Origin: Piezodorus guildinii
Taxonomy: Eukaryota > Arthropoda > Insecta > Hemiptera > Pentatomidae
Assembly: GCA_023052935.1 (NCBI GenBank)
Contig: CM041297.1
Span: forward strand, 92,597,521-92,661,520
Reading direction: 5' to 3'
DNA length: 64,000 nt
Positions within the stretch are counted from its first letter, which is position 1; every line of letters begins with the position of its first letter. Below the pieces are notes generated by a model. That model was given only the letters and a program-made list of their open reading frames with translations. It made no database searches and was not told the origin of the DNA. Made by a program: the position numbers and the translations under genes. Of this stretch, positions 46,160-57,084 are shown piece by piece.

Positions 46160-46880
46160 TGTTATGTAATGAGAATACTGAGGGGTGTAGATTCATCATT
46201 TGACAATATCATATTAATTAAATAAATATTAGTAAGCCTTTGTCAACAAAAGTTAAAAAGGCGTGTATCTACTCCCCCCTTAAAATTTCTAATGGGTAGC
46301 CCACGATACCCCAAGAACTTTCTAGATCCCAGCTTCTAGGTTGGACAAAAGCTGGACTGGGCACTTCCCATATCAGCCCCGTCTCCCTTTGTCCTATAAG
46401 AAATCGGCAATTTCCAAAATATGGAACTTTTAAAAAGAAGAGAGGAGAGAAGTGAAGAGGGTGTTGTATCCACAAGAAGATGGGGTTTAAGTCCAGCTAG
46501 AGAAGAGTCAAGTCCCATCTACGAGAAGAGAAGAACCAGAGATCGAGGAGAGGTCCATCGGAGGTCAGAGAGCAGCTGGAGGATGAAGCCTTAGAGGGAC
46601 GCCTGAGGTAATTTTCACCTCCCCCACCCGACCAAGTGTAGTAGGTAACCTTTTATTGTAATATTTTTTGGCAAGATCAACTATAAGAAATCTCACAGTA
46701 TCCTCAGGCATAGTTTAAATAAATTGTATATGTATTAGCTAATAATAATAGTAATGTCTTTATTGAAACTTGTTTACTTTAATATTCCCCTGCATGCCAC
46801 CTATTGGGGTTGGTAAACACGATACCTCTAGAAAAGAAATCCCATGGTTTCATTAAATATATTCTATATATTGATTAAAT
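46160..46880 (+). repeat. family D repeat, plus-oriented copy
   Basis: Begins TGTTATGTAATGAGAATACT, contains the block with GGGCACTTCCCATATCAGCC, and continues past a CCTCAGGCATAG boundary into CCCCTGCATGCCACC...GGTAAACACGATACC, all inversely matched at 15680-16438. The short minus frames inside are not shared with the other copy. Class unresolved (TIR element or LTR). Confidence 0.55.
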
Positions 46881-47119
46881 ATATCAATTAATTTAGTTTA
46901 TTGAGGATCCCGCTACCTTAGAAAAGCAGCCGGTCTAAAACAAAGCACTTAAACAGTTACGATTATGGAAAAACAGTTTAGTAACTCATGAAACCGATAC
47001 CAATACCATATAAACCACAAAGTTAGATTTTGTCCATTCAATTATTGCAAAGTTTCATATTCTGATAAATAAAGCCTTGATAGATTCATGACCGTAAATC
47101 CCCACATGTATCTGTAGCA

Positions 47120-47740
47120 TGTTCTATTAAACTTGATTAGATGTGGGTGCCTGGTCACTCAGGCATTCTAGGTAATGAGATAGCTGACAGCCTGGCAGGA
47201 AAAGGATCTGATCAGTTACCCTCCACATTTGAGCCTATTCATGGAATAAGCCTTACCTACTACTAAGAAGCAGTATTATTCCAAGTTCTTGGAGGCGGAG
47301 TTCTCTCTGAATGGACAGGGCACTATCAGTTTAACAAGCACCTTCATAATATGGGGTTAGTATTCTCACCGATCTGCAGATGCTGAAAGAGGAAAAATGA
47401 AACAGTACGGAGAAGTAGCTTAGAAAGGTTTTAGCCACTTCAGCAATGACCAGATTTCGGATTCTATATTTAGGAAAGTCATCGACCCTTAGATTTTGGT
47501 CTGATTTGGAAGGACTCTGAACCCCACACAATAAGCCTACTTGTGGCTGCAGTGCAATATAAAAGCAGGAAGAAAAAGACCAGCGACTTTGATCACATAT
47601 TAATTCCACCAATAGTAATTATCCATTGTAGTGGGGGGAAAAGAATAAGAGAGACACTTTATTGTTCAAAAGATGCTGCCCAATTTAATTGGGTTGCTTA
47701 TTACACAGCTCACTTATTTTTGCTTATAGGACTTTACATT
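47120..47740 (+). pseudogene. LINE RNase H and C-terminal remnant
   Basis: About 47138-47255 reads WVPGHSGILGNEIADSLAGK, the WVPGH..I.GNE.AD.LA signature of the RNase H domain found in I/R1/Jockey-type LINE ORF2 and of the conserved His and Asp of that fold. Downstream text is broken, with a CGCSAI-like cysteine stretch near 47540 that may be the C-terminal knuckle. No RT domain remains upstream. Confidence 0.6.
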
Positions 47741-47827
47741 ATTATTTAATATTACAATTTTTAATATATAACAACAAAACAATAATACATTACAGATAAA
47801 AACTATAAATTATATTAAGTACTAGAT

Positions 47828-48415
47828 AAAAAATCTGATTGCGGGCAACACACGACTTTCACTTACCCTCTTTTTTTTAAATCGATTAAAGAATTTTCAA
47901 AGTTAGAGATGAAAATGAGTGAAAATATTAATAATTAATTAAATTTAATTTCTATAGAAACATGTGTTTTATTAAAAACTTTGAAATATTATTATCTATA
48001 AGAATTAGTCAGATTTATCGACTTTTTATCACTTATTATTAACGTTTGCAAGCTTGTGTATAAGATAATATGTTTTCTAAAATCTTTAACTCCCAACGGT
48101 ATATTATACGTCTGTATTACTGTCCTTATTTTCAAAACAAAAAAATTGCTTTAAAATAATATGTTTGGAGTTTTCTCCTTAAGTTGGTTTTCCGATTCTT
48201 TAAAGTACTATATTTACCTGTTTTTTTATCAACGATAACGAGATGATATGATTATTTTTATATAATCTACGAAATTAAAGGTACTTTAGATGGAGAAAAT
48301 TTAAAATATCAGCATTTAGGCCCCGTCAGACTATTTCAATCAAAATGAAACTTACATGATATTAAAGCCCATTAAATTTTACATCGATACAGCAAGTTTA
48401 ATCAGAATATAATTC
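47828..48415 (+). repeat. family B repeat, 3'-truncated
   Basis: Starts AAATCTGATTGCGGGCAACA and CACGACTTTCACTTACCC. Follows the full copy to CATCGATACAGCAAGTTTAA, where the match stops. Confidence 0.68.
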
Positions 48416-50429
48416 ATATATAGGTAAATAAAAGTAAAAACACTACAAATTATCATATAATATTTTAAATTTTAATATATAACAACAAAAAATTATAACA
48501 TTACAGATAAATACCATTCATTATACAAAGTACTGGATAGAAAAAAAACCACTGAAAATTATTACAGTGATTCATTATTTCAAAATAACTATTTTAGAGT
48601 ACAACAGTTTCTATAGCTTACAGGCAATTAACTAATATGAAAAGCGAATTAATAATTAATAAAAAATCGATCACTTTTGTTATTCATAAATTTAGACGGA
48701 TTTTTCGTATCTTGAAGCACCTGAATTGTGAGTTATTTTAGTATTATTTTGTTTTTGGTCGTTTTAAAATTTTTATGATAAATAACAAACTAGAATTACT
48801 TTTAAATGAAAAATAGTTATTCAAAGACTACTTACTAAACCTCAGATCATTTTTTTAAATGAATCATAAAAATTAAAAATACATTTTTTATATTTTGTTT
48901 TTATATAATCTACTGTACCATAAGGCTATTAATGAAAATTAGTTTAATCTCCTCATTAATTATTTTTGTGGCATTTATCATTAGGAATATATAATTAAGT
49001 TTATTGAGTGTAAAAAAAAAAAATTATAGATTTAGCAAATGGTTGTTGCTATGCATCTTACCTTGAGATGAATATATAAACTGAGTCAACTCCTGCTTTC
49101 ATGAAAATTAATTTTTAATTTGTATTCTTATGAGGTTGTAAAGGTGCCCTGTTAGGTCATCCCAGGTAAGCCATGTTCATTAAAGTTGGTTTAACCACTG
49201 TAATGACGACTCCCTCAGGGTATGGGGCGAACTGACAATTCTTCCCTTGGGGCAGAAAACCCGGCTCAAAATTACAGCGTACAGTACTTCACAACAAGAG
49301 TATATTCTACTAAGACTATCTGTGAATCTATTATTATTTAGGAAATTCGAAAAACGAATATCAACAAACCAATTGCAACGATTATAAATAAAATTGTCCT
49401 ATTTCTATTCTTAAGTCCTCTCTATTCAGGCTAATATCTTTATTCATACATATTTGAAGACATATATATACGAGTAGGGTAATAGTAAATAATAATAACT
49501 ATTTTTAATAATGTTTAGTAATATAATGTAAATGGTCCTTACAGTATTATAGTCATTAATAGCTTAATGGCAAAAACGTCGCACAGTAGGAAAAAACATC
49601 GGGATTATTGACCAACGTTCTAGAACATTTAATAAAATTAATGTAAATGGAAAATTGTTTTTCCATTTGTGAGTATGGGATAACCTTTATTAGAGATTTT
49701 TCTGGATTTTTAATTTTTTTGTTTGTTATTTATTTATAAAAAACTATTTTTTATTTATTTTTTTTCATGTATCTTAATCTGATCTAACGTTATATTATTT
49801 CGGCCAGTTAGTCACGATTTTTCTCAAAATTACAAAACAATAAAATTAGCATGAAACTTTTATTAAAAACATTTGGTTTTATTTTTTTTTATTGTGTATA
49901 ATACTAAAATACCAAGGTACAATCTGATCAAATGCAATCGATTAAGGTTTTATTGATTTAATGTTTTGGAGCCCTATTTCGTTACAATGATATTGGTAAA
50001 AGCATAAAATACGCATACATTTTATTACTTGTATTTATTTGTTGCATTGCATTTTTTAAATTTATTACGAGTTTAAGTATCGGTATTTATTTTTAATTTT
50101 TTTTTTTTTTATCATCAAATTCGCACCTGTCAAAAGTAATATGTGACAATAAGAAAATGAATTATATCAAACAGAACTAGGGGCATAAAAGTAGAGGAGG
50201 TCTCTCATTCAGCTTTTTTTCAGTCTTTTTCACATGTCAGATGACAGGCACTTCAGCTATTTACATGTCGATAAGTCTATTGTCGTGCTATGAAAACGTG
50301 ATTAGAAAGTTTGTACGTGTTTGTCAACTCTAGTTTATTTTAATACCGTGTGTAGAGTTTTGTATCCTCAATGCTCTTTACTTTGCAACGAATAAACTGA
50401 TCCATAAAGACCTTAATGTTCCCTATGTT
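48416..50429. other. long AT-rich stretch; repeat I copy 2 at about 49570-49710
   Basis: A GC-richer patch at 49140-49290 is unassigned. Repeat I (see 39240-39560) recurs at 49570-49710 and a repeat F relative at 49860-49960. A minus LINE-like terminus (T-run then CGCACCTGTCAAAA) lies at about 50097-50140. No genes recognised. Confidence 0.4.
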
Positions 50430-50690
50430 GCTGGTTTGGCCCGAACCAGATATCATTCATTTCATGTCTAACTCCATCCCCATTCTTATCCTCTAGTTTT
50501 AATCCTTTTTTTCACTACAATTCCTGATAATCCTCCAGAGCTTCTAGTTTAGAATATTTTTAGAGCGCTGCCACTGGGTAGCTTCTCTACATGTCTTGTT
50601 CATGTCTATTTTCTTTTAGCCTATTTACTAGATGTGTTGTACAATACAGTTGTAATTATCAATCTTTTTTTATACTTTTTAAATTTCATA
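50430..50690 (+). pseudogene. LINE-A C-terminal/3' UTR scrap
   Basis: CCTGATAATCCTCCAGAGCT, AGCGCTGCCACTGGGTAGC and ACAATACAGTTGTAA correspond to the tail and 3' UTR of LINE-A (3488-4325) in the opposite orientation. Short and degraded. Confidence 0.4.
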
Positions 50691-50869
50691 CTTTTCTTCC
50701 CTATGCTTATTAGTAAATTAGATTATTGAATGATAACTTCTGACGGGTGCTAAAATATTAAGAAAAATGTCATGTAAATAAAGATTTTATGATTTAGCCA
50801 AATTTTGAATCCTTTATTTTAATTTTATGATTTAAGGAGTGAGGATAGTTGGACAATTACATAAGTTAG

Positions 50870-51290
50870 GGATAGAAAATTCATTTGGGACACCGGTGGG
50901 TGTAACGATAAGACGGAGCCTCACTAAGCCAGGATAAAGCTTATCCATGAAACCCTCACTACCCGCTCCCGATAGTGGAGCCTTTTCATCAGCTCCTGTA
51001 ATGTTTGCTTTACAAATGAAATCGCTGAAAAAAACTTGTTTGCTCAACCCGTCCCCTGGTATGAATTTCCTTTTTCTTTTCTACAGTAAAGCTCCATCGC
51101 TGATAAGAAATTTCCCGTTCAATCTCGCCTCCACGGTAGGACAGTTTTTATTTTATGCCAATATTTGTAATACATTTTCAGAGGTTTTCATCAGTTCCGT
51201 AGTTCTTCGGTTGCGGAATCATGTTGAAATGAAAAAATCTCACAGTCCTCAAACTTTTACCATTGATTCCATTTTTTAAAAGTTATTCTG
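50870..51290. other. GC-richer block of unknown nature
   Basis: A 110-codon plus frame (50947-51279) and a 71-codon minus frame overlap here. Neither shows a known domain. Not repeated in the window. Confidence 0.3.
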
Positions 51291-51316
51291 AAATTTGCGT
51301 TGTCTTGATTATCCTC

Positions 51317-51622
51317 TTTTTTTTTTTTTTTTTTTTTTTTACAACACAATGAGTAAATATCAATAATGAAAAATAAGTCAAGAAAATGTCTTCAGAAAGA
51401 ACTATCCAGTGGTAGCACTACACTAACTATTTTAAGGCAGTAAGTCCTTTAAGGCCACCTTCTTTTCAGTCGCCTCGGAGGGTTATCAGAAAAATCTAAG
51501 GAAGATAACTTACGGACAAATGGATTTGTGGGGGCAGGGAGTTTAGAATGAAAACAGGAGTATCTATCACGGGCTATGTCTGCAACAAATGGGATGTTTA
51601 GGTGATTATGGAGGTGTTGATT
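51317..51622 (-). pseudogene. LINE-A 3' part, left of a nested insertion
   Basis: A 24-base T-run (51317-51340) is the A-tail of a minus-oriented LINE-A. The minus text matches 3488-3800, including the SDNPPRRLKRRW-type tail (51449-51500). The match stops at about 51622 and resumes at 53470, so the element was later split. Confidence 0.68.
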
Positions 51623-52014
51623 AGTGATGGGCAAATACTCAAAAAATTTGAGTACTGATTACTGTAATCAAATGATGCTCGCTGCTGATTACAAAATCTA
51701 CTCAGCTTTCCTCCTGATTACTTTCTATTTTCCTCTGTAATCAAAATTTTCGTACTTTTGAGTACTTGATTACTTGATTCCTATTTTATATGAGGTGGCC
51801 AGAATAGAGTATATTACATACATCTATTAAGTTAATTTATATTAATAATTTCTTTAAGCCATCTTTTTGTTCATATTGTCGATTATTTTAAACTTTTCGT
51901 TAAAAAAATGGTAAGGGTAATTTATTATTATTAAGATGGTGGGTTTATAGATTATTGTCAATTCTTCAGATAAAATCGATATAGGGGCCTATTATAATGT
52001 TTTTTTACACTTGG
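51623..52014. mobile_element. hAT-like terminus with TGATTAC subterminal words
   Basis: TAGTGATGGGCAAATACTC at the LINE junction resembles hAT-superfamily ends. Over the next 150 bases TGATTAC/GTAATCA and GAGTACT recur about six times, like the subterminal binding words of hAT elements. No matching opposite terminus was found, so this may be a solo end or the left side of a composite with the foldback next to it. Confidence 0.35.
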
Positions 52015-53472
52015 AATTTCATTTTAACTTTTTCGTATTTACTGGATATTAGGCTCAGTAGCTGGGTTACCGATGGTTCGTTACCGATTATGATATTAAT
52101 TTTAATCGCGCTCGCTCAAATATGGGTTTGTTATAACTGTTTCGTATTTATTGGATAGTAGGCTCAGTAGGTGCGTTCCCAAAGGTTCGTTACCGATTAC
52201 ACTATTAATTGTAATCGCGCTCGCTCAAATATGGGTTTACTGTAACTTTTTCGTATTTATTGGATACAAGGCTAAGTAGCTGGGTTACCAATGGTTCGTT
52301 ACCGATTATGATATTAATTTTAATTGCGCTCGCCCAAATATGGGTTTATTATAACTTTTTCGTATTTATTGGATAGTAGGCTCAGTAGATGCGTTCCCAA
52401 AGGTTCGTTACCGATTACACTGTTAATTTTAATCGCGGTCGCTCAAATATGGGTTTATTATAACTGTTTCGTATTTATCTGATACTAGACTAAATAGCTG
52501 CGTTACCAACGGTTCTTATGATTATCACACTTAATTTTAACATTTCTCCTTCCAGAATAGATTGATTTTAGTACTAATTTCTGTATTTTGTTTTCAGTTT
52601 GGCTGATAAACGTTTTATTGGTTTAAAGTTCGTTCGGATAAAAATTGGTTTCGTTTTAACTTCTTCGTGTTTCTTTTCTACGCTAATTTCTGTATTGGGT
52701 TTTGGGGGGTTTAGTTAGTGAATGTGTTAATGTTTTTTTAGTCAGTTGGTCTAATGTATGTTTATTTAGTGTTTTTGTAACTTTTCATCTATTGGGTTAC
52801 TGCTAATTCTTTTTATCAGGATAGTAAGTTATCTATTTGGTTAATATTTTGGAGTTTGAAAAAAATCAGCTGAAGAGAACAATTTTATACGCTTATTATT
52901 ATTTGATGAAAAAAATTCAAACAAAATCTACTCTAAAGCAACCGACTGAAATCATTAATACCATTAACAAAATCCTTTAAAAAGTAAATATATTTTCAAG
53001 TATTAAAAATAATACGAACATGTTAAAATAAACCTCTGCATGAGTTAGCGCAATTAAAATTAAAAGTATAATCTGTAACGTGCCCTTGGTTACGCAGCGA
53101 CTGAGCCTAATAGCGAATGAATACGAAAAAGTTATAATAAACCCATATTGGAGCGAGCACACGAATAATTAATAAAATGGTCGGGTTAGAACCCCCCATA
53201 ACGCAGCTACTGATCGTAGTATCCAATAAATACGAAAAAGTTATAATAAACCCATATTTGAGCGAGCGCGATTAAAATTAATAGTGTAATCCGTAACGAA
53301 TCTTTGGGAACGCATCTACTGAGCCTACTATCCAATAAATACGAAAAAGTTATAACAAACCCATATTTGAGCGAGCGCGATTAAAATTAATATCATAATC
53401 GGTAACGAACCATCGGTAACCCAGCTACTGAGCCTAATATCCAGTAAATACGAAAAAGTTAAAATGAAATTT
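52015..53472. mobile_element. ~1.46 kb foldback with arms of tandem 109 bp units (218 bp dimer)
   Basis: The left arm has units starting at 52026, 52135, 52244 and 52353, plus a fading fifth at 52462. The right arm holds inverted units whose matching ends fall at 53460, 53351, 53242 and 53133. The spacing is exactly 109. Units alternate between a form with GGGTTACCGATGGTTCG and one with GCGTTCCCAAAGGTTCG, so the true period is a 218 bp dimer. The outermost AATTTCATTTTAAC is perfectly inverted. The 460 bp centre (about 52560-53023) is T-rich then A-rich and has no ORF. It sits inside a LINE-A copy. It resembles FB/Galileo-type foldback architecture; the transposase source is unknown. Confidence 0.85.
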
Positions 53473-53727
53473 GTGACAAAATAAGGAGCATTCAGGATTT
53501 TGCGAAGGATTTTGTATTGTAAGGATTGGATGCGGTAGGAATTAGATGGTTTTCTAGAACCCCATAATTCGATTCCATATGACCAAATAGGTCTGATAAT
53601 AGTGATATAAATGAGTCTTTTGTAATATACTGGAAGTTTTGAACGTTTGTCAAGTAAGTGTTGTAGTAATCGATATCTTCGAGCAGTTTCTTTTCGTTTC
53701 AGTCTTGTGTGAGGATAATTCCCTATT
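53473..53727 (-). pseudogene. LINE-A RT part, right of the nested insertion
   Basis: Continues the LINE-A match from TTTGTGACAAAATAAGGAGC onward (compare 3818-4060), including the thumb region and the TATCTTCGAGCAGTTTCTTT stretch. Ends at about 53727. Stops in all frames. Confidence 0.68.
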
Positions 53728-53974
53728 AGTTAGAAATTTCTAACTTAGTAAACTAAGTATATAAATATGCAATAGGTTGGTATGCAGTTAATTGGTGTCA
53801 TTATCAAACCAAGAAAGCAATACATGTATTTAAATTAGTGTAGTGGTAATCAGAATGAAATTCCACTCAGAAATATAAAGTAATTGAGCTTAAAAATGGA
53901 CAAATTAATATCCTGAATTAAGTCTTATGTAAGTTAAATAAACATATTTCATAAAAGTACGTAATATTATACTT

Positions 53975-54410
53975 ACAGTTTATTATCTAAAACAATCAGT
54001 TAGATTTATCGGCTGTTCATCACCCTATTACCCTTTGCAAGCTTGTGTTTAAGATAATATGTTTTCTAAAATCTTTATTTTTCCAATGGTATATAATACA
54101 TCTATATTACTGTCTTTATTTTCAGGACGAAAAATCGCTTAAAAAAATATGTTTGTAGTTTTCTCCTTAAGTTGGTTATTCGACTCTTTAAAGTATTATA
54201 TTTGCCTGTTTTTTATCATCCATAACAAGATTATATGATTATTTTTATAAACTCTACGAAATTAAAGGTACTTTAGAGGAAGAGGATTTTAAATATCGGC
54301 ATTTAAGCCCCGTCAGACTATTAAAGCCTATTCAATTTTACATCGATATAGCGAGCTTAATAAAAATCGCTGTAGTCGTTTTTGAGTAAATCGTAAAAAA
54401 AGATGAATGG
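53975..54410 (+). repeat. family B fragment
   Basis: Follows the middle of the full copy: CAATCAGTTAGATTTATCGG, TTTTCTCCTTAAGTTGG, AAATATCGGCATTTAAGCCC and ACATCGATATAGCGAG. Both ends are missing. Confidence 0.6.
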
Positions 54411-55124
54411 ACATATTTCCTAAAAGTACACAATATTTTACTTATAGTTTGAGGTATGATATTTTTTTTTAAATAATAAATGGATATTATTAGTGCTACA
54501 AGTATTGGGTCGTAAAATAACTTAGCATTTTTCAATTTAATCCTCTGTGTGTTTATAAAATCATGTTTACTTAGTCAATAATGTTTACATATTATAAAAA
54601 AAAAATATTTAATGTGTTTTATGCATTGGTTTAAGTTTCAACCGAGATTCCTTGTCGTAAGTGGGATATTGCTTGCTCAAAATCGAAAATATAAAAATTC
54701 ATTTTCTTAATTTTTTTTTTTGGTAAAGGAAAATGCACCGCTGCACAGACGACTATTAAAAATAAGCAGTGTGTTTGGCGATAACACCATAGGAGTTTTA
54801 TCATAATAGTTACATTCGTGGGTAGAAGAAAAACATTAAATCTTAAACTCTGTCGGTAAAATTTATGCAACAAACGTCATGTTTTTATTAATACCTTCCT
54901 ATTTTCCTTTATAATATTTAATTTAATGTAATATTTCGAAATTAAATTATCTTGATATTCATCTGAGGAAATTATAAAAAAAAAATATTTAAATGCTGTC
55001 AAAAAGTAATGTTTTATAAGCTAAAACTATGGCATATATTTTTATTTGTATTTACTTTACATTTGCTGGTATTTATTTATAAAAGTTGTAAATTACATCA
55101 AAAAAGTGTTGTTATTATCCATAA
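54411..55124. other. AT-rich spacer left of the LTR element
   Basis: No gene. The 80- and 65-codon minus frames at 54631-54873 and 54338-54535 are without recognisable features. Confidence 0.45.
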
Positions 55125-55417
55125 ATTTTGGTGTTCGTGCTCGTTATTGTAAAAAAAATATTTTATTTATTCAAAAGTTACAAAATATCGATAATAACAC
55201 TTTAAAAGACAATAATGACAATCTTGATAATAACAATATGGCTATACTAGATCTGACATAGATTACGTACCGTAATTACTGCGAGGACTTGAAGAGAGTG
55301 TGTGTCTGTTCCCTGGGAGAAGGGACAGGGTATATATAGGTTAATAGGACTGCTGAGTAAGATTCAAGGAATATGGTGTGATCTGCAGGTGCACTATGGC
55401 CTCATGGTGGCGTGACT
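55125..55417 (-). repeat. 3' LTR
   Basis: Copy of 62310-62602. On the minus strand it contains TATATATA (55331-55338) and AATAAATAAA (about 55162-55171, polyadenylation signal). Env ends 62 bases upstream in sense orientation. Confidence 0.93.
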
Positions 55418-55430
55418 CCTCCGTCCTTAT
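55418..55430 (-). other. polypurine tract for plus-strand priming
   Basis: The minus strand reads AAGGACGGAGG directly before the 3' LTR start (AGTCACG). The position and purine bias fit the PPT of LTR elements; one C interrupts it. Confidence 0.65.
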
Positions 55431-55479
55431 GAGAGTGAAGCCCACTGAACTCTAAATTTAAGGATTTGGGACGGTTTGT

Positions 55480-57084
55480 CTATTGAAACCAAGCTCTGGC
55501 TCTGCCATCAAAACATTCAGGTGGTTGAGGATGGGTACTTGGATTATCATTTGAAGGATTAGAACACAGTAATTCCAGTTTACAATACTGACGATAAAGA
55601 TTATAGCATAAAAGATATAAACATATTACATAAAATATATAAGAAATAAATTGGGATACAGTTATATCATAAGGTTCTAATTCTTCTATTTCTATATTAC
55701 TTAAGTCTATTTGTTGTAATTCCTCAAAAGTAAAATTTGTTGATACAATAGTTTTATTATTAACAGAATGATAGGAAATAAAAGGAATATTTACATTGTC
55801 AACATAAGAAAGTGGTACATTTATATTTACAAATTTCTCATTTTCATTAAGATTAAGGAGGCTAGTAGATGGTAGATGATACATTTGTGTGTTTGTTACA
55901 CTAGTTGTTACATTGCTAATATTAAAGGTTAAATATTGGTGTAATGTGGGTATAAGTTTGATTATAGGGTTTGTTCTTATTTCTACAGCTTTACAATCAT
56001 TTAATTCTATATTCTTACATAATTCTAAAATACATTTGTCCTTAATCTCTATCATGTCTTTACAGTAATGATGATTATTGAATTTAATACAATTTCCATT
56101 GTAAAACGAATTTTTAAATCTAATGATTAGTTGTTCTTTAATCTTTAGAGTAATGACTTTATTATTCCTTGTAACTGGATATGACATAGCATAATAAGTT
56201 GTTTTTGGCAATGATTTCAAAGGGATTTTAATAAAATAATAAATTAATCCTGTATCTGATAGGGAACAAAATGTGGAGCTAAGTAACCAGTTTAATTTTA
56301 CATTTTCTGTGATTGGTTCTCCGAACGGTATGTTTAATTGTTCTAGTTCTCTAGTCGTTAATATGCTTGGATGGGTAATTCCTAATTTACATTGTTCTAA
56401 GGAAAATTCTATATCATTTAATTGATTTTCTACTAAATCTAATACGGCTAATAAATCATGATACATTAACTTAGTAAGAGCTAAATCTGTAAAATTATTT
56501 ATTTTTTCTATACTATCCTTATATTTATTTAAAACAATTATTTCTTTATTAAGTTTAGATGTTAATTCTTTATTTAATCCTAATCTAACATTTTCATTAT
56601 GCTCTATGTGATACATATTTCTCTCGATTTTATTTAAAATATTATCATACTTTTCTTTGTCATCGGCGTCCATATTGCCGGTGAGCCAACTAATAGCATT
56701 GCCTAGTCCGTTAATTAAACCTCTTTTTGATCGGTTATTCCGATTTATATTTACAATATGATTAATTTTTTCTAATATCTTGTTATATTTTTGTTCAATA
56801 ATATTATGCAAAGTTTTATATTCATTACTAATTGTTAATACGTCAATGCTAATCTTAAGGGTTTGAATTTCTCTTGTTAAATTTGTAAGATTCTTATAAT
56901 GTAAAAATGTGTACCAATCTTCAATTATAAAAGATGGATTAATTTGTACGATGGATGCTCCTGGTCCGTCAGATAAATCTTGTATTAGCAGGGTCTGTAT
57001 CTGAACCGTAAGCGCTGCGATCAGAAGATACTTGAAACAATTCGTCGTCGAACTCAAAGTCATCTTGGCTGACTCCTGTAACAT
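55480..57084 (-). CDS. env: Env-like class I membrane fusion glycoprotein
   Basis: An intact 534-codon frame. It would be a virion or cell-surface glycoprotein for entry, as known for errantivirus env. Visible features: a hydrophobic signal peptide at about residues 14-32; a furin-type RSKR at 118-121, followed by the fusion-peptide-like GLINGLGNAISWLTG and MDADD (122-142), which is the hallmark of this Env family; long hydrophilic helical segments around 85-115 and 143-200; about a dozen N-x-S/T sites; paired cysteines in 270-360; and a C-terminal membrane helix at about 479-499 with a short tail. The first ATG (57084) overlaps the end of the integrase frame. Met8 at 57063 directly precedes the signal peptide and follows a TTACAG acceptor, so the real start is probably Met8 on a spliced RNA. 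Confidence 0.9.
   Translation of the reverse strand: MLQESAKMTLSSTTNCFKYLLIAALTVQIQTLLIQDLSDGPGASIVQINPSFIIEDWYTFLHYKNLTNLTREIQTLKISIDVLTISNEYKTLHNIIEQKYNKILEKINHIVNINRNNRSKRGLINGLGNAISWLTGNMDADDKEKYDNILNKIERNMYHIEHNENVRLGLNKELTSKLNKEIIVLNKYKDSIEKINNFTDLALTKLMYHDLLAVLDLVENQLNDIEFSLEQCKLGITHPSILTTRELEQLNIPFGEPITENVKLNWLLSSTFCSLSDTGLIYYFIKIPLKSLPKTTYYAMSYPVTRNNKVITLKIKEQLIIRFKNSFYNGNCIKFNNHHYCKDMIEIKDKCILELCKNIELNDCKAVEIRTNPIIKLIPTLHQYLTFNISNVTTSVTNTQMYHLPSTSLLNLNENEKFVNINVPLSYVDNVNIPFISYHSVNNKTIVSTNFTFEELQQIDLSNIEIEELEPYDITVSQFISYIFYVICLYLLCYNLYRQYCKLELLCSNPSNDNPSTHPQPPECFDGRARAWFQ

Noticed and set aside
52026..52560. Centromeric-type satellite
   Set aside because: Only about four units per arm, mirrored around a unique centre, which is a foldback architecture rather than an array.
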